Assembly: GCF_000328685.1 (NCBI RefSeq)
Contig: NC_019974.1
Coordinates: 2,905,001 to 2,969,000, forward strand
Direction of reading: 5' to 3'
DNA length: 64,000 nt
From: Natronococcus occultus SP4
Lineage (GTDB): Archaea; Halobacteriota; Halobacteria; Halobacteriales; Natrialbaceae
The notes beneath the pieces were generated by a model that was not told where the DNA came from, made no database searches, and was given only the letters and a program-made list of their open reading frames with translations. Position 1 is the first letter of the stretch. Every line of letters starts with the position of its first letter. The position numbers were made by a program, and so were the translations under genes. Positions 18,179 to 28,166 of the stretch are shown in pieces.

Positions 18179-20137
18179 ATGTCTAATTATCATATGAAAG
18201 CTCTAAGAAATATTTCCACAAATACTGTTTTCTTATCTACATCTATTCTTATATTAGCTATTTTAGGTATTACTCTTTCTACCTTCTACAACAACATCTA
18301 TGTGACCGTATTACCAATAACATTATTACTTGGTGTAGGAGTCTTCACACTACTCTCTTTTCAGGGGCCTGTCTCTGAATTTTCGTTCAAACGTACGTTC
18401 TCTAACACCTTAATTAAAGCTGTTATTTGTATCTATTTCATTAATTTATCCGCTCTAAATATAGTTTATTATAATAATGGGAATGAGAGGGTACTCGCCG
18501 TACATATTTTGACATTATTATTATATTTATTGACTGTATCACTGGTAGTTATGATCAGATCGTCAAGTAAGAGAGTAGGATTTGTGATTTTAACCGGTGC
18601 AGTTCATAGAGCGACTATTTATTTTTCTTCCCAAACTCATATGGGGGTAGACATATTTCGACATGTTGATCATGTCACTTCCATTCTTGAGTCTGGGTCT
18701 CTATCATCAATTATTGGGAGCCGATATTATTATGCACCATTTTATCATATCTATACAGCTGTTTCCAATCAGATATTGGGGACGGAAATACATACTACAC
18801 TCTTTCTAATATTCACAATTTCAATGGTGGTTGTATTTTCTACCTCTATTTACATAATGACAAATATATTCTGGAGACCGACATTCGCACTGATTGCATC
18901 TATTCTATACCTTTCAGCTGATTCTGTAATATTATGGTCGATAAGTCCTCAAACCACTTCATTAGGTCTCTTCTTTTCTCTCCTTTCTATCTATTCCCTC
19001 ATAAGGTACATTAAGAGCAGTAATAAGATATATCTATTGTTGATGACGTCACTCCTTTTATTTACAGCCTCTACTCACCAAGTCAGTCTATTTGCAACAT
19101 TCATCATTATAAGCAGCTATGTCCTATTTTACAATTTTTATTCTGAATATCCCTTAAACAGATCAGTTTATGTAATGTCAATATCTCTTTTAGTGTTTTT
19201 CTTAGATTCGATTGTTACTCGTACTCAGCCAGGTGGGGCCACATTTTTTGATCAGCGAGTATTCGTCACTTTTCGCTCTCTTACCTCAGGAACAGGACGA
19301 ACAGAGCATTCACTTCCTTCGGATCCTCAATTCACAGCAACTGGAGCAGCAGCACTAAATGAAGTGCATATAATGGGACTTGCAATCCTATTCATACTCA
19401 GTATCGCTGGAGTGTTATATTACCTATCATTAGATTCACATGGAAAGAACAACCATTTGGTTGTTACGCTGGGAGGGCTTGTAGTAGTCATCTCATTTTT
19501 CACATTTGCTGCGCCAGCAATTGGAATAGACCTCTTTATGGCGTCTCGTTGGTTTGCCTTCTTACATATACCATTAGTTATATTAGCCACATTAGGTATC
19601 TTTGCAGTCGTCTCAGTAGCTTCTAATGCACTGTCGTCTAACAATAAAAAAATGCTATTCATCATATCTTTATTAATAATAATCTGTCCATATCTAATAT
19701 TAATGGGTGGGAATCATGAGGGTGCATATGATGATCCAGTTTTTGATTCTGCACCTGGTGCCGAAAGATGGATGACCACGGAAACAGAACGAGAGTTATA
19801 TAAGCATGCTTCTCACTACCGGGGAGACGATTCTGATGTATTAGGAGATAGAAGATCTGATTTTCCCTATCAGTATTACAATGGAGAGGGAACAGAAACG
19901 ATTCAAATGGAATATCAAAATCCCAATAGTATTATAGAGGAGAGAGAGGGAGATTTAATACTCTATAGAGAATATTTAGATACCAATCATCCGACATATA
20001 CGCTAAATGTTAACGGGGACAGGCATAATGTTCATGGACCAATACCGATTAATAAGATAGACAATAGAAATTACGGGAAATTGTACAACAATAACAAAGA
20101 AGGTATTTTAATCGTTATTAACGACGTGGAAGGATAA
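18179..20137 (+). CDS. large multi-pass membrane protein, GT-C/glycan-polymerase-like
   Basis: A 652-residue protein with about 12-13 hydrophobic segments from residue 15 to 530, then a soluble C-terminal domain of about 120 residues. The first periplasmic-side loop holds THMGVDIFRHVDHVTSI, an acidic/His motif typical of GT-C membrane transferases (PMT, AglB, ArnT), where Asp binds metal or lipid-phosphate donor. It may transfer or polymerise glycan units on the outer face. Exact class is uncertain. Strongly AT-rich codon use matches the neighbouring genes. The partial protein at 63390-64000 is similar in layout. Confidence 0.65.
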   Translation: MSNYHMKALRNISTNTVFLSTSILILAILGITLSTFYNNIYVTVLPITLLLGVGVFTLLSFQGPVSEFSFKRTFSNTLIKAVICIYFINLSALNIVYYNNGNERVLAVHILTLLLYLLTVSLVVMIRSSSKRVGFVILTGAVHRATIYFSSQTHMGVDIFRHVDHVTSILESGSLSSIIGSRYYYAPFYHIYTAVSNQILGTEIHTTLFLIFTISMVVVFSTSIYIMTNIFWRPTFALIASILYLSADSVILWSISPQTTSLGLFFSLLSIYSLIRYIKSSNKIYLLLMTSLLLFTASTHQVSLFATFIIISSYVLFYNFYSEYPLNRSVYVMSISLLVFFLDSIVTRTQPGGATFFDQRVFVTFRSLTSGTGRTEHSLPSDPQFTATGAAALNEVHIMGLAILFILSIAGVLYYLSLDSHGKNNHLVVTLGGLVVVISFFTFAAPAIGIDLFMASRWFAFLHIPLVILATLGIFAVVSVASNALSSNNKKMLFIISLLIIICPYLILMGGNHEGAYDDPVFDSAPGAERWMTTETERELYKHASHYRGDDSDVLGDRRSDFPYQYYNGEGTETIQMEYQNPNSIIEEREGDLILYREYLDTNHPTYTLNVNGDRHNVHGPIPINKIDNRNYGKLYNNNKEGILIVINDVEG

Positions 20138-20149
20138 AGGACACTGTCT

Positions 20150-20790
20150 AGTGTTCTGTCAATCGCTAATTGATGGGTAGAACCGGAACAGTTTGGTGCG
20201 AGCGTCTTCGGTCGTGAATTACCACTCGGTCTGAAATCTTCTCGTTTCGAGCACTTGACCATGCATCGACCTCTGAACGGGGTATCGCTGTATCCGGAAT
20301 TTGGCGGTCAAAGCATTGACGGGCGATTTCGTTTGTAGGTATAGTCGTGACAGGCATCCCTTCCCGGTTTCGCAGGCAGGGATGCCTTCCCATCGCCACG
20401 AAGGTGAACAGGACATTCATCAAAACAGATGACAAGATAGAGAGGATCGTACGGTTCGTGATAGAGATCAAGAATGTCCTTCATTCGTGTGACGAAATCA
20501 GCATTGTTCTTGGGGTGGAATCACCCCATAGCTTGATTTCCACGGTTCCAGGTCGTTTTTAGAGCCTACCGAACCGTCTCCTGGGAGATTGACTCGACTT
20601 GATTTCCCTGAGTTTGACGAGTTCGTTGGCGAAAAGTCGAAGCGTCCACCGAGAGTACCCCATTGGCGGCTGGCTACACGCCAGTGCAACGAGTCGGGCT
20701 TCAGTAGCACCGTCTAGTTTGCGTTCGTAGACGCGATCGGGCTTGCGACGATCGAGTGGTCTGCGGAAGAGTTGACCCTTTTGGGAGCGT
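20150..20790 (-). mobile_element. decayed IS630-family transposase
   Basis: The minus strand carries recognisable IS630 pieces in several frames: ATEARLVALACSQPPMGYSR followed by WTLRLFANELV, then FHPKNNADFVTRMKDILDLY with YLVICFDE (containing a catalytic Asp), and near the end TKLFRFYPSIS. Stops and frameshifts interrupt every block and the last third of the catalytic domain is shortened. It is non-functional. It sits directly after the membrane-protein gene, back to back with another IS630-type gene. Confidence 0.75.
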
Positions 20791-21720
20791 CTCTCTCTCT
20801 TGATGAAGAACAGTCGGCGAGGGCAGTTGGTGAGACATTTTGTCGGAAAAAACGGGATCTATCGATTGAAGCTGCTCAGAAGGCGGACGAGACGCGTCTC
20901 GTTCGACGACTTTGCTTCGTGAAGAACCTCTATCTAGGCGATTCGCGTGAAATGGCAGGCCGACGCGTCGGGATCTCTCGATCCACGACGCGTCGATGGG
21001 CACGGGCGTGGAACGATGGTGGCGTCAATGGACTCCGCCTGGGCTTCGGCGGCCGGCCGCCACCGAAACTCACTCCAGCACAATTCGATGAACTCTGTGA
21101 GATCCTCGAAGAAGGCCAACCATGGACGCCACGAGCAATTTGTGCACTTATCGAGGACCGCTACGACGTCACGTATCATCCGTCACATCTGAGTCGGAAG
21201 CTTCGAGCCACCGGGGTGAATTATGCCAAGCCACGTCCGATGGATCCGCGTCGGCCGGAGAACGCAGATGAGATTCTCGCCGAGCGCCTGATTGAGGCAC
21301 TCGGCAAGGACGATCCAGCGGCTGAGACAGATGAGCCAGTCGTACTGAGATTTTTTCGATGAAGCGTGGCCACAACCGTTCGACAACTCCCAGCGGATGT
21401 GGTCGTTCGATCAGACAGTAACAATCGAGAAACCGCTGGTGACGTTCCCATGGCGGTCGATTGGGTTCTACGCATTAACTGGCCAGAGCGTGATCACGTT
21501 CAAAGAGGAGTTAGTCAAGGAGACGATCGTTGAGGCGCTCGAAGAGATCCACAAGCAGAATCCGGCCGAGTGGTCTGCAAAAGTCCTGAACACGTACCAA
21601 CATCTGCTCTACATTTCCAACTCTCGAGTAACTACAGTCTCCATCCCGAAGGGTTCACCTGCTACGCTGATCACTCTGTTGACGAGGAAGTTAAGGAGTA
21701 AATCCTCGTGGATTGAACCG
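20772..21720 (+). mobile_element. IS630-family transposase remnant with frameshift
   Basis: Frame one (to 21362) encodes the helix-turn-helix half: REMAGRRVGISRSTTRRWAR and PWTPRAICALIEDRYDVTYH. Frame two begins FFDEAWPQPFDNSQRMWSFD, i.e. the DDE domain with DEA, reached by a +1 shift at a run of six T (about 21349-21354). IS630 elements can use programmed frameshifting, but here the second frame loses family similarity after about residue 70 (QNPAE), so the element is also truncated. No terminal inverted repeats were found by eye. Confidence 0.7.
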
Positions 21721-22204
21721 TCTGCTTGCTGGGTACTAGGTACACTTCATCAAGCAGACTTCTCAACTAACCAGCTTTGTGAAGTACTGACACTACGTCT
21801 GCTTACGTGCAGCAGCGATGAGACTAAACGAACTGGAGCGTATGCAAGATTGGGTGTTACAGGGTGTGGTAGCGGCTCATTTGGCCTGCATGGAAGGTGC
21901 GAGTCTTGCTCTCAAGCAAGAACCACTAGACCTGGGTGCCGGCCCTAGCGCGTTCTGCAACGCCCTTTTGGTGAAGAACAGAGCCGTGAGATCCGTATAA
22001 CGGTGTTTGCTGTCCCAGGTGAAACCGACAACCCGCCAACGTTCGAAATCAAGGAACAAGACCGTGCCTCGCTCCACAAAACCCAATTCGATTTCACCTC
22101 ATCTCATCATTCAGACTTAACTAGTCACGACCATTATTATGGACGGACAGTAGTTCACACGAACCATAATGTATTTATAGCACGAATCCTGTACCTATAG
22201 GAAA
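21721..22204. other. further insertion-sequence debris and upstream region
   Basis: Short broken reading frames such as LERMQDWVLQGVVAAHLACM (plus) suggest fragments of another transposon gene, but I cannot name the family. From about 22090 the sequence becomes AT-rich and leads into the next gene. Confidence 0.35.
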
Positions 22205-23092
22205 ATGTCCAGAATAAGCCTTCTAAAGGCCGCAGTCCAGCATCCGGAACTTGCTATTGGCAAAGTAAATTGCTATGTCAATCATATATCAAATAAGAAG
22301 AAATACAATCCTGATGGCGTGGATGTGTTCTCAGAAGACTGGGATAATTTAATAATACTTGATGCTTGCAGGTACAATGAATTTAAATCCGTATCTAATT
22401 TATCTGGGAATCTCGAATCACGAGTTTCTAGAGGTAGTACAAGTAAAGAATTCATACGTGGAAATTTCATGAATAAAAAATTATATGAGACTATTTATGT
22501 ATCTGCGAATGGATGGTTTGTTAATTTGAAGGACAAAATTGATTCAGAAGTCCATAAATTCACGATGGTGGATCGAGACCTTATGGATGGACTTACCAGC
22601 CATCCAGAAACAGTACGAAAAGCAGCCATTTCTGAACATGAAAAACATCCAAATAAGCGCCTTATTGTTCATTTCATGCAACCACACCACCCATTTATAG
22701 GAGATTTCTCCTCCAAATTTGATTTCCAGAAAGGATTTGTTGAGACAGTATCTAAAAGTGATGTTTCGCAACAAGAAATCATTAATGCTTATAAGGAAAA
22801 TCTCGCTCTCGCTTTAGATGAGGTGGAGTTACTACTAGATGAAATTAGTGGAAAGTCTGTGGTAACCGCAGATCATGGTGAGCTTCTCGGTGATCGGATG
22901 CGACCTCTTCCTGCTAAGATTTATAGTCATCCGGAAGGGGTATATGTGCCAGAATTAGTAAAAGTGCCTTGGCTCGTTCAGGAGTCAACCGATCGGAGAG
23001 AAATCACATTCGAAAAACCAGGCCAACAAGCTATTGATGCCGATCATAATAAAGTCCAAAATCATCTAGAAGATTTAGGATATATTGTATAA
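22205..23092 (+). CDS. sulfatase/alkaline-phosphatase-superfamily protein
   Basis: A 295-residue protein. NLIILDACRYNEFKS (about residues 47-61) matches the N-terminal metal-binding strand of alkaline-phosphatase-fold enzymes as seen in haloarchaeal glycan clusters (the DACRYD motif), and VVTADHGELLGDR (about 217-229) is the conserved second metal site. HFMQPHHPFIGD lies between. It may be a sulfatase, phosphoglycerol transferase or phosphodiesterase acting on the glycan; no classic C-x-P-S-R formylglycine motif is seen, so a true sulfatase is unlikely. AT-rich, between IS debris and the second pyruvyl transferase. Confidence 0.75.
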   Translation: MSRISLLKAAVQHPELAIGKVNCYVNHISNKKKYNPDGVDVFSEDWDNLIILDACRYNEFKSVSNLSGNLESRVSRGSTSKEFIRGNFMNKKLYETIYVSANGWFVNLKDKIDSEVHKFTMVDRDLMDGLTSHPETVRKAAISEHEKHPNKRLIVHFMQPHHPFIGDFSSKFDFQKGFVETVSKSDVSQQEIINAYKENLALALDEVELLLDEISGKSVVTADHGELLGDRMRPLPAKIYSHPEGVYVPELVKVPWLVQESTDRREITFEKPGQQAIDADHNKVQNHLEDLGYIV

Positions 23093-23167
23093 TCTTCTAA
23101 CATATTATAACTAGATTTCATAGCTAAACAAAAAGCTTATATAATTGAGATAAGTTAGAGCTATATA

Positions 23168-24190
23168 ATGAAAGTCGTACTACTCCGAACCTGGTTAACA
23201 AATATTGGTAATGGCTTTATTGATAAAGGTGCGAGACAAATTATTGAGAAAGCCCTTCCTAACGCAGAAATAGTTGAAGTTAGTGGGTATCCCAACTACG
23301 CTGCAGAACAACTGAACGATGGTCTATCTGCAGGGGCACCCAGTATAGTAACCAACACATATCATACACTACGCAATATATTCGATGGTGAGGTAGACCC
23401 TAAAGAAAGGATGGTGAATGTGTCTGAGTTTGTAGACGCAGACGTTGCTGTTTTTCCTGGTTGCACTCTTTATCCTGGTGCCCTTGATTTGTATGAAAAT
23501 ACTTTACGTGAACTCTCGAATCGTGGTATGAAAATCGTGTTTCTAGGAGCAGGAGGAGGAAATTACCTACCAGAGACACAGAGATATGTTAAATCTGTGC
23601 TAAAGGACTTAGACGCTCCTATTCTCATAACAAGAGATACAACTTCACATGATATATACTCCGATCTTTTCGCCTATTCCTACAACGGTATCGATTGCGC
23701 ATTTTTTATTGATGAATGGTACCAACCACCGGACGCAAATAGGGATTTTGTAGTATCTACGTTTGATAAGTCTAAAGAGCCGGATTACATACAACAAAAC
23801 TATCAAACAATAATACGACCAGAACATAACCCACTTGGACACTCTCATCCTTTTTATGGAATACCTAGGAGAATTGTTGATAGGATTAGAAGTCCGCCGG
23901 TATATAATAGAGAGAATATTTTTGTGTCAGATACACTTGAAGACTATCTATTTTGGTTTAAGAATGCTAACATAACCCATTCCGATAGAATCCACTCTTG
24001 TGTTCCTACGTTGGTATATGGAAACCAAGCGCAGTTCTACTACGACAGCCCCCGTGGAGATTTGTTTGAAAATGCTCCATTAGATGGTGACATAAGAAAC
24101 GAGCTTGTTTCCGTCAAAAAAGGCGACTTAGAGGAATTGAAATCAGAACAGGTAAACAAGATGGAAGAATTTATTTCTCTTGCTATTTAA
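23168..24190 (+). CDS. polysaccharide pyruvyl transferase family protein
   Basis: A 340-residue protein beginning MKVVLLRTWLTNIGNGFIDK, the N-terminal signature of the pyruvyl transferase family. IVFLGAGGGNYLPETQRYV and the late NITHSDRIHSCVPTLVYGNQ (with RxH) match its conserved blocks. It likely pyruvylates a sugar in the glycan built by this cluster. Only three bases separate its stop from the flippase start, indicating an operon. It differs strongly from the family member at 1644-2930. Confidence 0.8.
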   Translation: MKVVLLRTWLTNIGNGFIDKGARQIIEKALPNAEIVEVSGYPNYAAEQLNDGLSAGAPSIVTNTYHTLRNIFDGEVDPKERMVNVSEFVDADVAVFPGCTLYPGALDLYENTLRELSNRGMKIVFLGAGGGNYLPETQRYVKSVLKDLDAPILITRDTTSHDIYSDLFAYSYNGIDCAFFIDEWYQPPDANRDFVVSTFDKSKEPDYIQQNYQTIIRPEHNPLGHSHPFYGIPRRIVDRIRSPPVYNRENIFVSDTLEDYLFWFKNANITHSDRIHSCVPTLVYGNQAQFYYDSPRGDLFENAPLDGDIRNELVSVKKGDLEELKSEQVNKMEEFISLAI

Positions 24191-24193
24191 TTA

Positions 24194-25711
24194 GTGTCGA
24201 TATTTAGAATGAAATCTAGCTCAGATGATTCAGATGTTTCTGCGGTAGGTCAGGCTGGGATACTAGTTCTTATTGGATCAGTATTCGGGATGTTTTCTGA
24301 TTTTCTTTTTCGAGTTATATTATCTAATATAGTAGATGCGGATATATTTGGTGCTGTATTTCTGATTTTGTCTCTAGTAAATATAATAGCTATTCCTTGT
24401 TTATTGGGCATGAATCAAGGGATAGTTAAATATATTCCTGAGTCAAATACTTCGAATAGAAATAGCTATATATTATTTTCAATGATTTGCTCTACTATAG
24501 CTTGTGTCATAATATCTGTGTTTATACTCATATACCCTGGAGATATCATATATACATTATTGAATGTTGAAGAGAGAATATATTTATATTTTCTGATTCT
24601 CTTATTACCATTTTATTCGTTATATGAAATATCACTTAGTTCATTAAGAGGGTTAATGAAAACCGACCATCATGTTATTCTGAAAAATTTAGCTCATCCT
24701 ATATTGAAAATCTCTATCCTAGGGGGTGCTGCATGGATATTCGGAACTCTTCTTCCAATACTTGCATCTCTATTACTTGTATTCATTATTTCGGCAGTAA
24801 TTGGCGTATTTTTCCTTTTGAGATCTAGATGGCGTCCTAAAATGTCTCTATCGATCAATTATACCTCATTTATTTATTTTTCTCTCCCATTAATGGTTTC
24901 TTCCTCAATATACATATTACTCAAGAATGTAGACAAGGTCTTGATTGGCTCTTTTCTGAATACAGCTAGTGTTGGAGAGTATGAAGTAGCAATAACGATA
25001 GCCACCCTACTAGGAATATTCCAAACCTCTTTTTCATTCCTTTTATATCCAAAAATATCTGATCTCATTTCCCAAAAGAAATCTGGTAAAATTCCCCATT
25101 TATATACCCAAGCTACAAAATGGATCTTTCTTTTTACTCTTCCTCCATATCTAATATTGGTAACTCGTCCAAATGCGTTAGTCTCTCTCTTTGGAGATCA
25201 ATATTCAATTAGTACTCTTTCTATACCACTCGCTATTCTTGCAACCGGTTACTTTCTTGATGCAATTCTTGGCCCAAACGGGCAAGCACTACTAGGACTT
25301 GGCAGATCAAGAGCTATACTTATCTATAATATGATAGCTATATTTATAAATATTCCTCTAAATATTATGCTAATCCCTTCTCATGGTCTTATTGGTGCTG
25401 CTCTTGCTACTATAACTGGATATATCACCATGAACTTACTGAAGTCAGCTGATCTATGGATGAACTATCGAATCCCCTCTATACACACTTCTACTGCAAT
25501 TATACTTATTTCTGTATCTCCAATATGTGTTTTATTACTTAATATATTCCCAGAATATGGGTCAGTTGTCTATGAAATTGCTATATTGTCTCTTTCATCT
25601 GTGATATCAATAGTAATTGGTATTGTTTCCTTATCCGCCTTTGGATGCGTATCGGCTTCTGATAAAAAACTAGCACAAGATAGTCTTAAAAAGTTAACGA
25701 ATATAGTGTAA
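24194..25711 (+). CDS. Wzx-like polysaccharide flippase
   Basis: A 505-residue membrane protein with about 14 hydrophobic segments, of the MOP flippase superfamily. Family-like phrases include GMNQGIVKYIPES, LRGLMKTDHHVILKN and LGPNGQALLGLGRSR. It would move the lipid-linked oligosaccharide across the membrane. Either GTG at 24194 or ATG at 24209 (MKSSSDDSDVS) could be the start; the family starts close to the first helix, which fits both. It is the last gene of the AT-rich island. A second complete flippase lies at 36249-37823. Confidence 0.85.
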   Translation: MSIFRMKSSSDDSDVSAVGQAGILVLIGSVFGMFSDFLFRVILSNIVDADIFGAVFLILSLVNIIAIPCLLGMNQGIVKYIPESNTSNRNSYILFSMICSTIACVIISVFILIYPGDIIYTLLNVEERIYLYFLILLLPFYSLYEISLSSLRGLMKTDHHVILKNLAHPILKISILGGAAWIFGTLLPILASLLLVFIISAVIGVFFLLRSRWRPKMSLSINYTSFIYFSLPLMVSSSIYILLKNVDKVLIGSFLNTASVGEYEVAITIATLLGIFQTSFSFLLYPKISDLISQKKSGKIPHLYTQATKWIFLFTLPPYLILVTRPNALVSLFGDQYSISTLSIPLAILATGYFLDAILGPNGQALLGLGRSRAILIYNMIAIFINIPLNIMLIPSHGLIGAALATITGYITMNLLKSADLWMNYRIPSIHTSTAIILISVSPICVLLLNIFPEYGSVVYEIAILSLSSVISIVIGIVSLSAFGCVSASDKKLAQDSLKKLTNIV

Positions 25712-25943
25712 TGCCGAATTGTTTTTATTTCTATCTAAATTTATAAATATGATAGTATATGTTGAAACAGCAATACTTTTACCTTGTGGTCGTCTCAAGT
25801 AGCAACTTAGAAAGTTGTAGCTGCCAAAGCTGCTCAGCGGTTATAAGGTTTATAATAAGGCACCCGTATATATTGATTGATTAGAGGTTTCTTATCGGAT
25901 AGTACCAGAACGTTCTTACAAGTCCACGTGAGCAATCAACCTA

Positions 25944-27230
25944 ATGCATATCTCCGTTATCGGTAGTGGGTATGTCGGGACGACGGTCGCGGCCTGTTTC
26001 GCAGAGCTCGGCCACGAGGTCACGGCGATCGACATCGACGAAGACGTCGTCACCACGCTCAACGAGGGGAAGGCCCCGATCAACGAGCCCGGCCTCGAGG
26101 ATCTCCTTGCGAACCACGCCGGCGATCGACTCGAAGCCACGACGTCTTACGACGCGGTCCCCGAGTCCGATGCCACCTTCCTGGCGATCGGGACGCCGTC
26201 GAACACGGACGGCAGCATCGACCTCAGCGCACTGGAGGCGGCCGCCGAGGCGACGGGCGAGGCCCTCGCCGAGAAACCCGAGCGCCATCTCGTCGTCATC
26301 AAGAGCACGGTGACGCCGATGAGTATCGGGGAGGTTCTCGAGCCTGCCGTCCTCCGGGGCGCAAACGATAACGAGAATATCGAGGTTGGCATGAATCCCG
26401 AGTTCCTCCGCGAAGGGAGTGCGGTCTCGGACTTCATGCACCCCGACAAGGTCGTCTACGGGACCCGCTCCGAGTGGGCTACTGAACGGCTACACGAGGT
26501 GTTCGAGCCGCTGCTCGAGCAACACGACGCCGATATCATCGAAACCGATCCAGCGACGGCCTCGATGATCAAGTACGCCAACAACGCCTTCCTCGCGTCG
26601 AAGATCAGCCTCGTCAACGATCTCGGGAACATCTGCAAGGAGTTCGGCCTCGACGCCTACGAAGTGATGGACGCGGTCGGGCTCGACGATCGCATCTCCG
26701 AGCAGTTCCTCCGTAGCGGTGTCGGCTGGGGCGGCTCCTGTTTCCCGAAGGACGTCAATGCGATCATCGCGGCCGCACGCGAGGAGGGGTACGATCCTGC
26801 GCTGCTCGAGGCGACTGTCGAGATCAACGACCGACAGCCCGAGCGAATGCTCGATCTGCTTGAAAAGCACGCCGACCTCGAGGGGGCACGCATCGCCGTG
26901 CTCGGACTCGCATTTAAGCCTCAAACTGATGACATTCGGAACTCGCGGGCGATTCCTACCATCGAGAGCCTTCAGGAACGGGGCGCCGAGGTCGTTGCGT
27001 ACGACCCTGTTGCGATCGACCCGATGCGCGAGCGATTCCCAGAGATCGAATACGCCGGCTCGGCGGCCGACGCGCTCGCAGACGCCGACGGCACCGTCGT
27101 CGTCACCGACTGGGACGAGTTTGCTGCGCTGGATGAGGAGTTCGACGCGATGAAAAATGGAGTCGTTGTCGATGGACGTCGAATTATTCAGCGACGTGAC
27201 GGAATAATATACGAAGGGCTTACATTCTAG
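25944..27230 (+). CDS. aglM: UDP-glucose/GDP-mannose dehydrogenase (AglM type)
   Basis: A 428-residue enzyme that oxidises UDP-glucose to UDP-glucuronate with two NAD+. The Rossmann motif GSGYVG is at residues 7-12; the domain order NAD-binding, central, UDP-binding is complete. The catalytic Cys lies in GWGGSCFPKD (about residue 265), and LAFKPQTDDIRNSRAIP (about 325) is a conserved C-terminal block. Length fits the family. GC content jumps back to the haloarchaeal norm here after the AT-rich island. In Haloferax, AglM works with AglF in N-glycosylation; the matching nucleotidyltransferase is at 5159-5893. It converges with the HRAMP operon, 12 bases away. Confidence 0.9.
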   Translation: MHISVIGSGYVGTTVAACFAELGHEVTAIDIDEDVVTTLNEGKAPINEPGLEDLLANHAGDRLEATTSYDAVPESDATFLAIGTPSNTDGSIDLSALEAAAEATGEALAEKPERHLVVIKSTVTPMSIGEVLEPAVLRGANDNENIEVGMNPEFLREGSAVSDFMHPDKVVYGTRSEWATERLHEVFEPLLEQHDADIIETDPATASMIKYANNAFLASKISLVNDLGNICKEFGLDAYEVMDAVGLDDRISEQFLRSGVGWGGSCFPKDVNAIIAAAREEGYDPALLEATVEINDRQPERMLDLLEKHADLEGARIAVLGLAFKPQTDDIRNSRAIPTIESLQERGAEVVAYDPVAIDPMRERFPEIEYAGSAADALADADGTVVVTDWDEFAALDEEFDAMKNGVVVDGRRIIQRRDGIIYEGLTF

Positions 27231-27242
27231 TTACTTTTTATT

Positions 27243-28142
27243 TTATTTCTTTATTTGAGGGTCGGGGGTCGGCACGACACGGATCTCTCCGAACCCGAAC
27301 TTCGAGTGGGTTCCCATACGGGTGACCCCTGCCTTCGCGGTTTCGACCGGTCGATCGCCCGCGTAGCCGACCGTTTGACCGTGATCGATCGTTTCACACC
27401 GGTAGTCGGTGCCGCTCTCGAGGAACTTCTCCGAACGGGTGCGGAGTTCGTCGCGGTCCGCGGTCCACCACCACGGAACGTTGACGACGTTCGTGCCCGG
27501 ATACGTCGACTGCAGCACGAACGGCGTCACGAGTTCCAGTTCGTGGTGCTCGCTTTCCTCGAGCCGACTGTAGTCGAGTACGTCGAGATCGATCAGTTGG
27601 GCCTCCTTGAGACGGATGCAGCCGTAGCCATAGTTGCGCTTGCTCCCGAACTGCAGGCCGTCGAGTCGCTGGTCATCGAGGGGCAACAGATCCTCGTGGT
27701 CAGCGTGGAGGTAGGCGTGGACGTACCACTTCGTCGTTTCCCGTTGCCGATCCGCATCTGCGGGCCGGCCCTGGATCATCTCGTGGGCCAGTGCCGGGTG
27801 GCCGCTCTGTCGACGAACGTCGTGGGTGTTCAGCGCGTCCCGCGGACGAGAGTCGAGCAGCCACGGCTGGGATGGCCGGCGCAGGAGGAACAAGTCCTCG
27901 TAGCGCTCGACAGGCGGTAAGTTGCTCCCCAGATGCGGGCGTACACCCGATTGTGAGTGCCAATCCGGAAACACGCCAAATTGCCCCGGTACGAAGATGC
28001 CGTGACTTGCGTGGAGATCGCGATGGATCTCGTACGGGAGCTGCCGGCCGAGTGCGTGCTTGATGGCGTTTCCCGAGACGTAGTAGGGATGGCCGATGTA
28101 GTCCATCTCCAGTTCCCAATGAATTTGTTGAATTTTCTTCAT
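27243..28142 (-). CDS. Cas5-like RAMP protein of an HRAMP-type system
   Basis: A 299-residue protein and the last gene of a minus-strand operon. It begins with a short charged stretch followed by YIGHPYYVSGNAIKHALGRQ (about residues 15-34), a RAMP-type beta strand and helix, and ends with a glycine-rich loop MGTHSKFGFGEIRVVP (about 275-290), the G-loop of Cas5/Cas7-type ferredoxin folds. Order and size fit the diverged Cas5 of HRAMP, a predicted derived class 1 CRISPR-Cas system of haloarchaea. An internal start (MDYIGHPYYV, residue 13) is possible. It would bind RNA as part of a backbone complex; this is inferred from family, not shown. Confidence 0.7.
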   Translation of the reverse strand: MKKIQQIHWELEMDYIGHPYYVSGNAIKHALGRQLPYEIHRDLHASHGIFVPGQFGVFPDWHSQSGVRPHLGSNLPPVERYEDLFLLRRPSQPWLLDSRPRDALNTHDVRRQSGHPALAHEMIQGRPADADRQRETTKWYVHAYLHADHEDLLPLDDQRLDGLQFGSKRNYGYGCIRLKEAQLIDLDVLDYSRLEESEHHELELVTPFVLQSTYPGTNVVNVPWWWTADRDELRTRSEKFLESGTDYRCETIDHGQTVGYAGDRPVETAKAGVTRMGTHSKFGFGEIRVVPTPDPQIKK

Positions 28143-28166
28143 TTGTGTACGTTATCTTTAATTCAT

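Noticed and set aside
22205-23092. Classical sulfatase annotation
   Set aside because: The C/S-x-P-S-R active-site motif needed for formylglycine is absent, so only superfamily membership is claimed.
25740-25930. Possible tRNA or small RNA in the AT-rich gap before the dehydrogenase
   Set aside because: No cloverleaf, T-loop or anticodon arm could be drawn; the stretch most likely holds a promoter.
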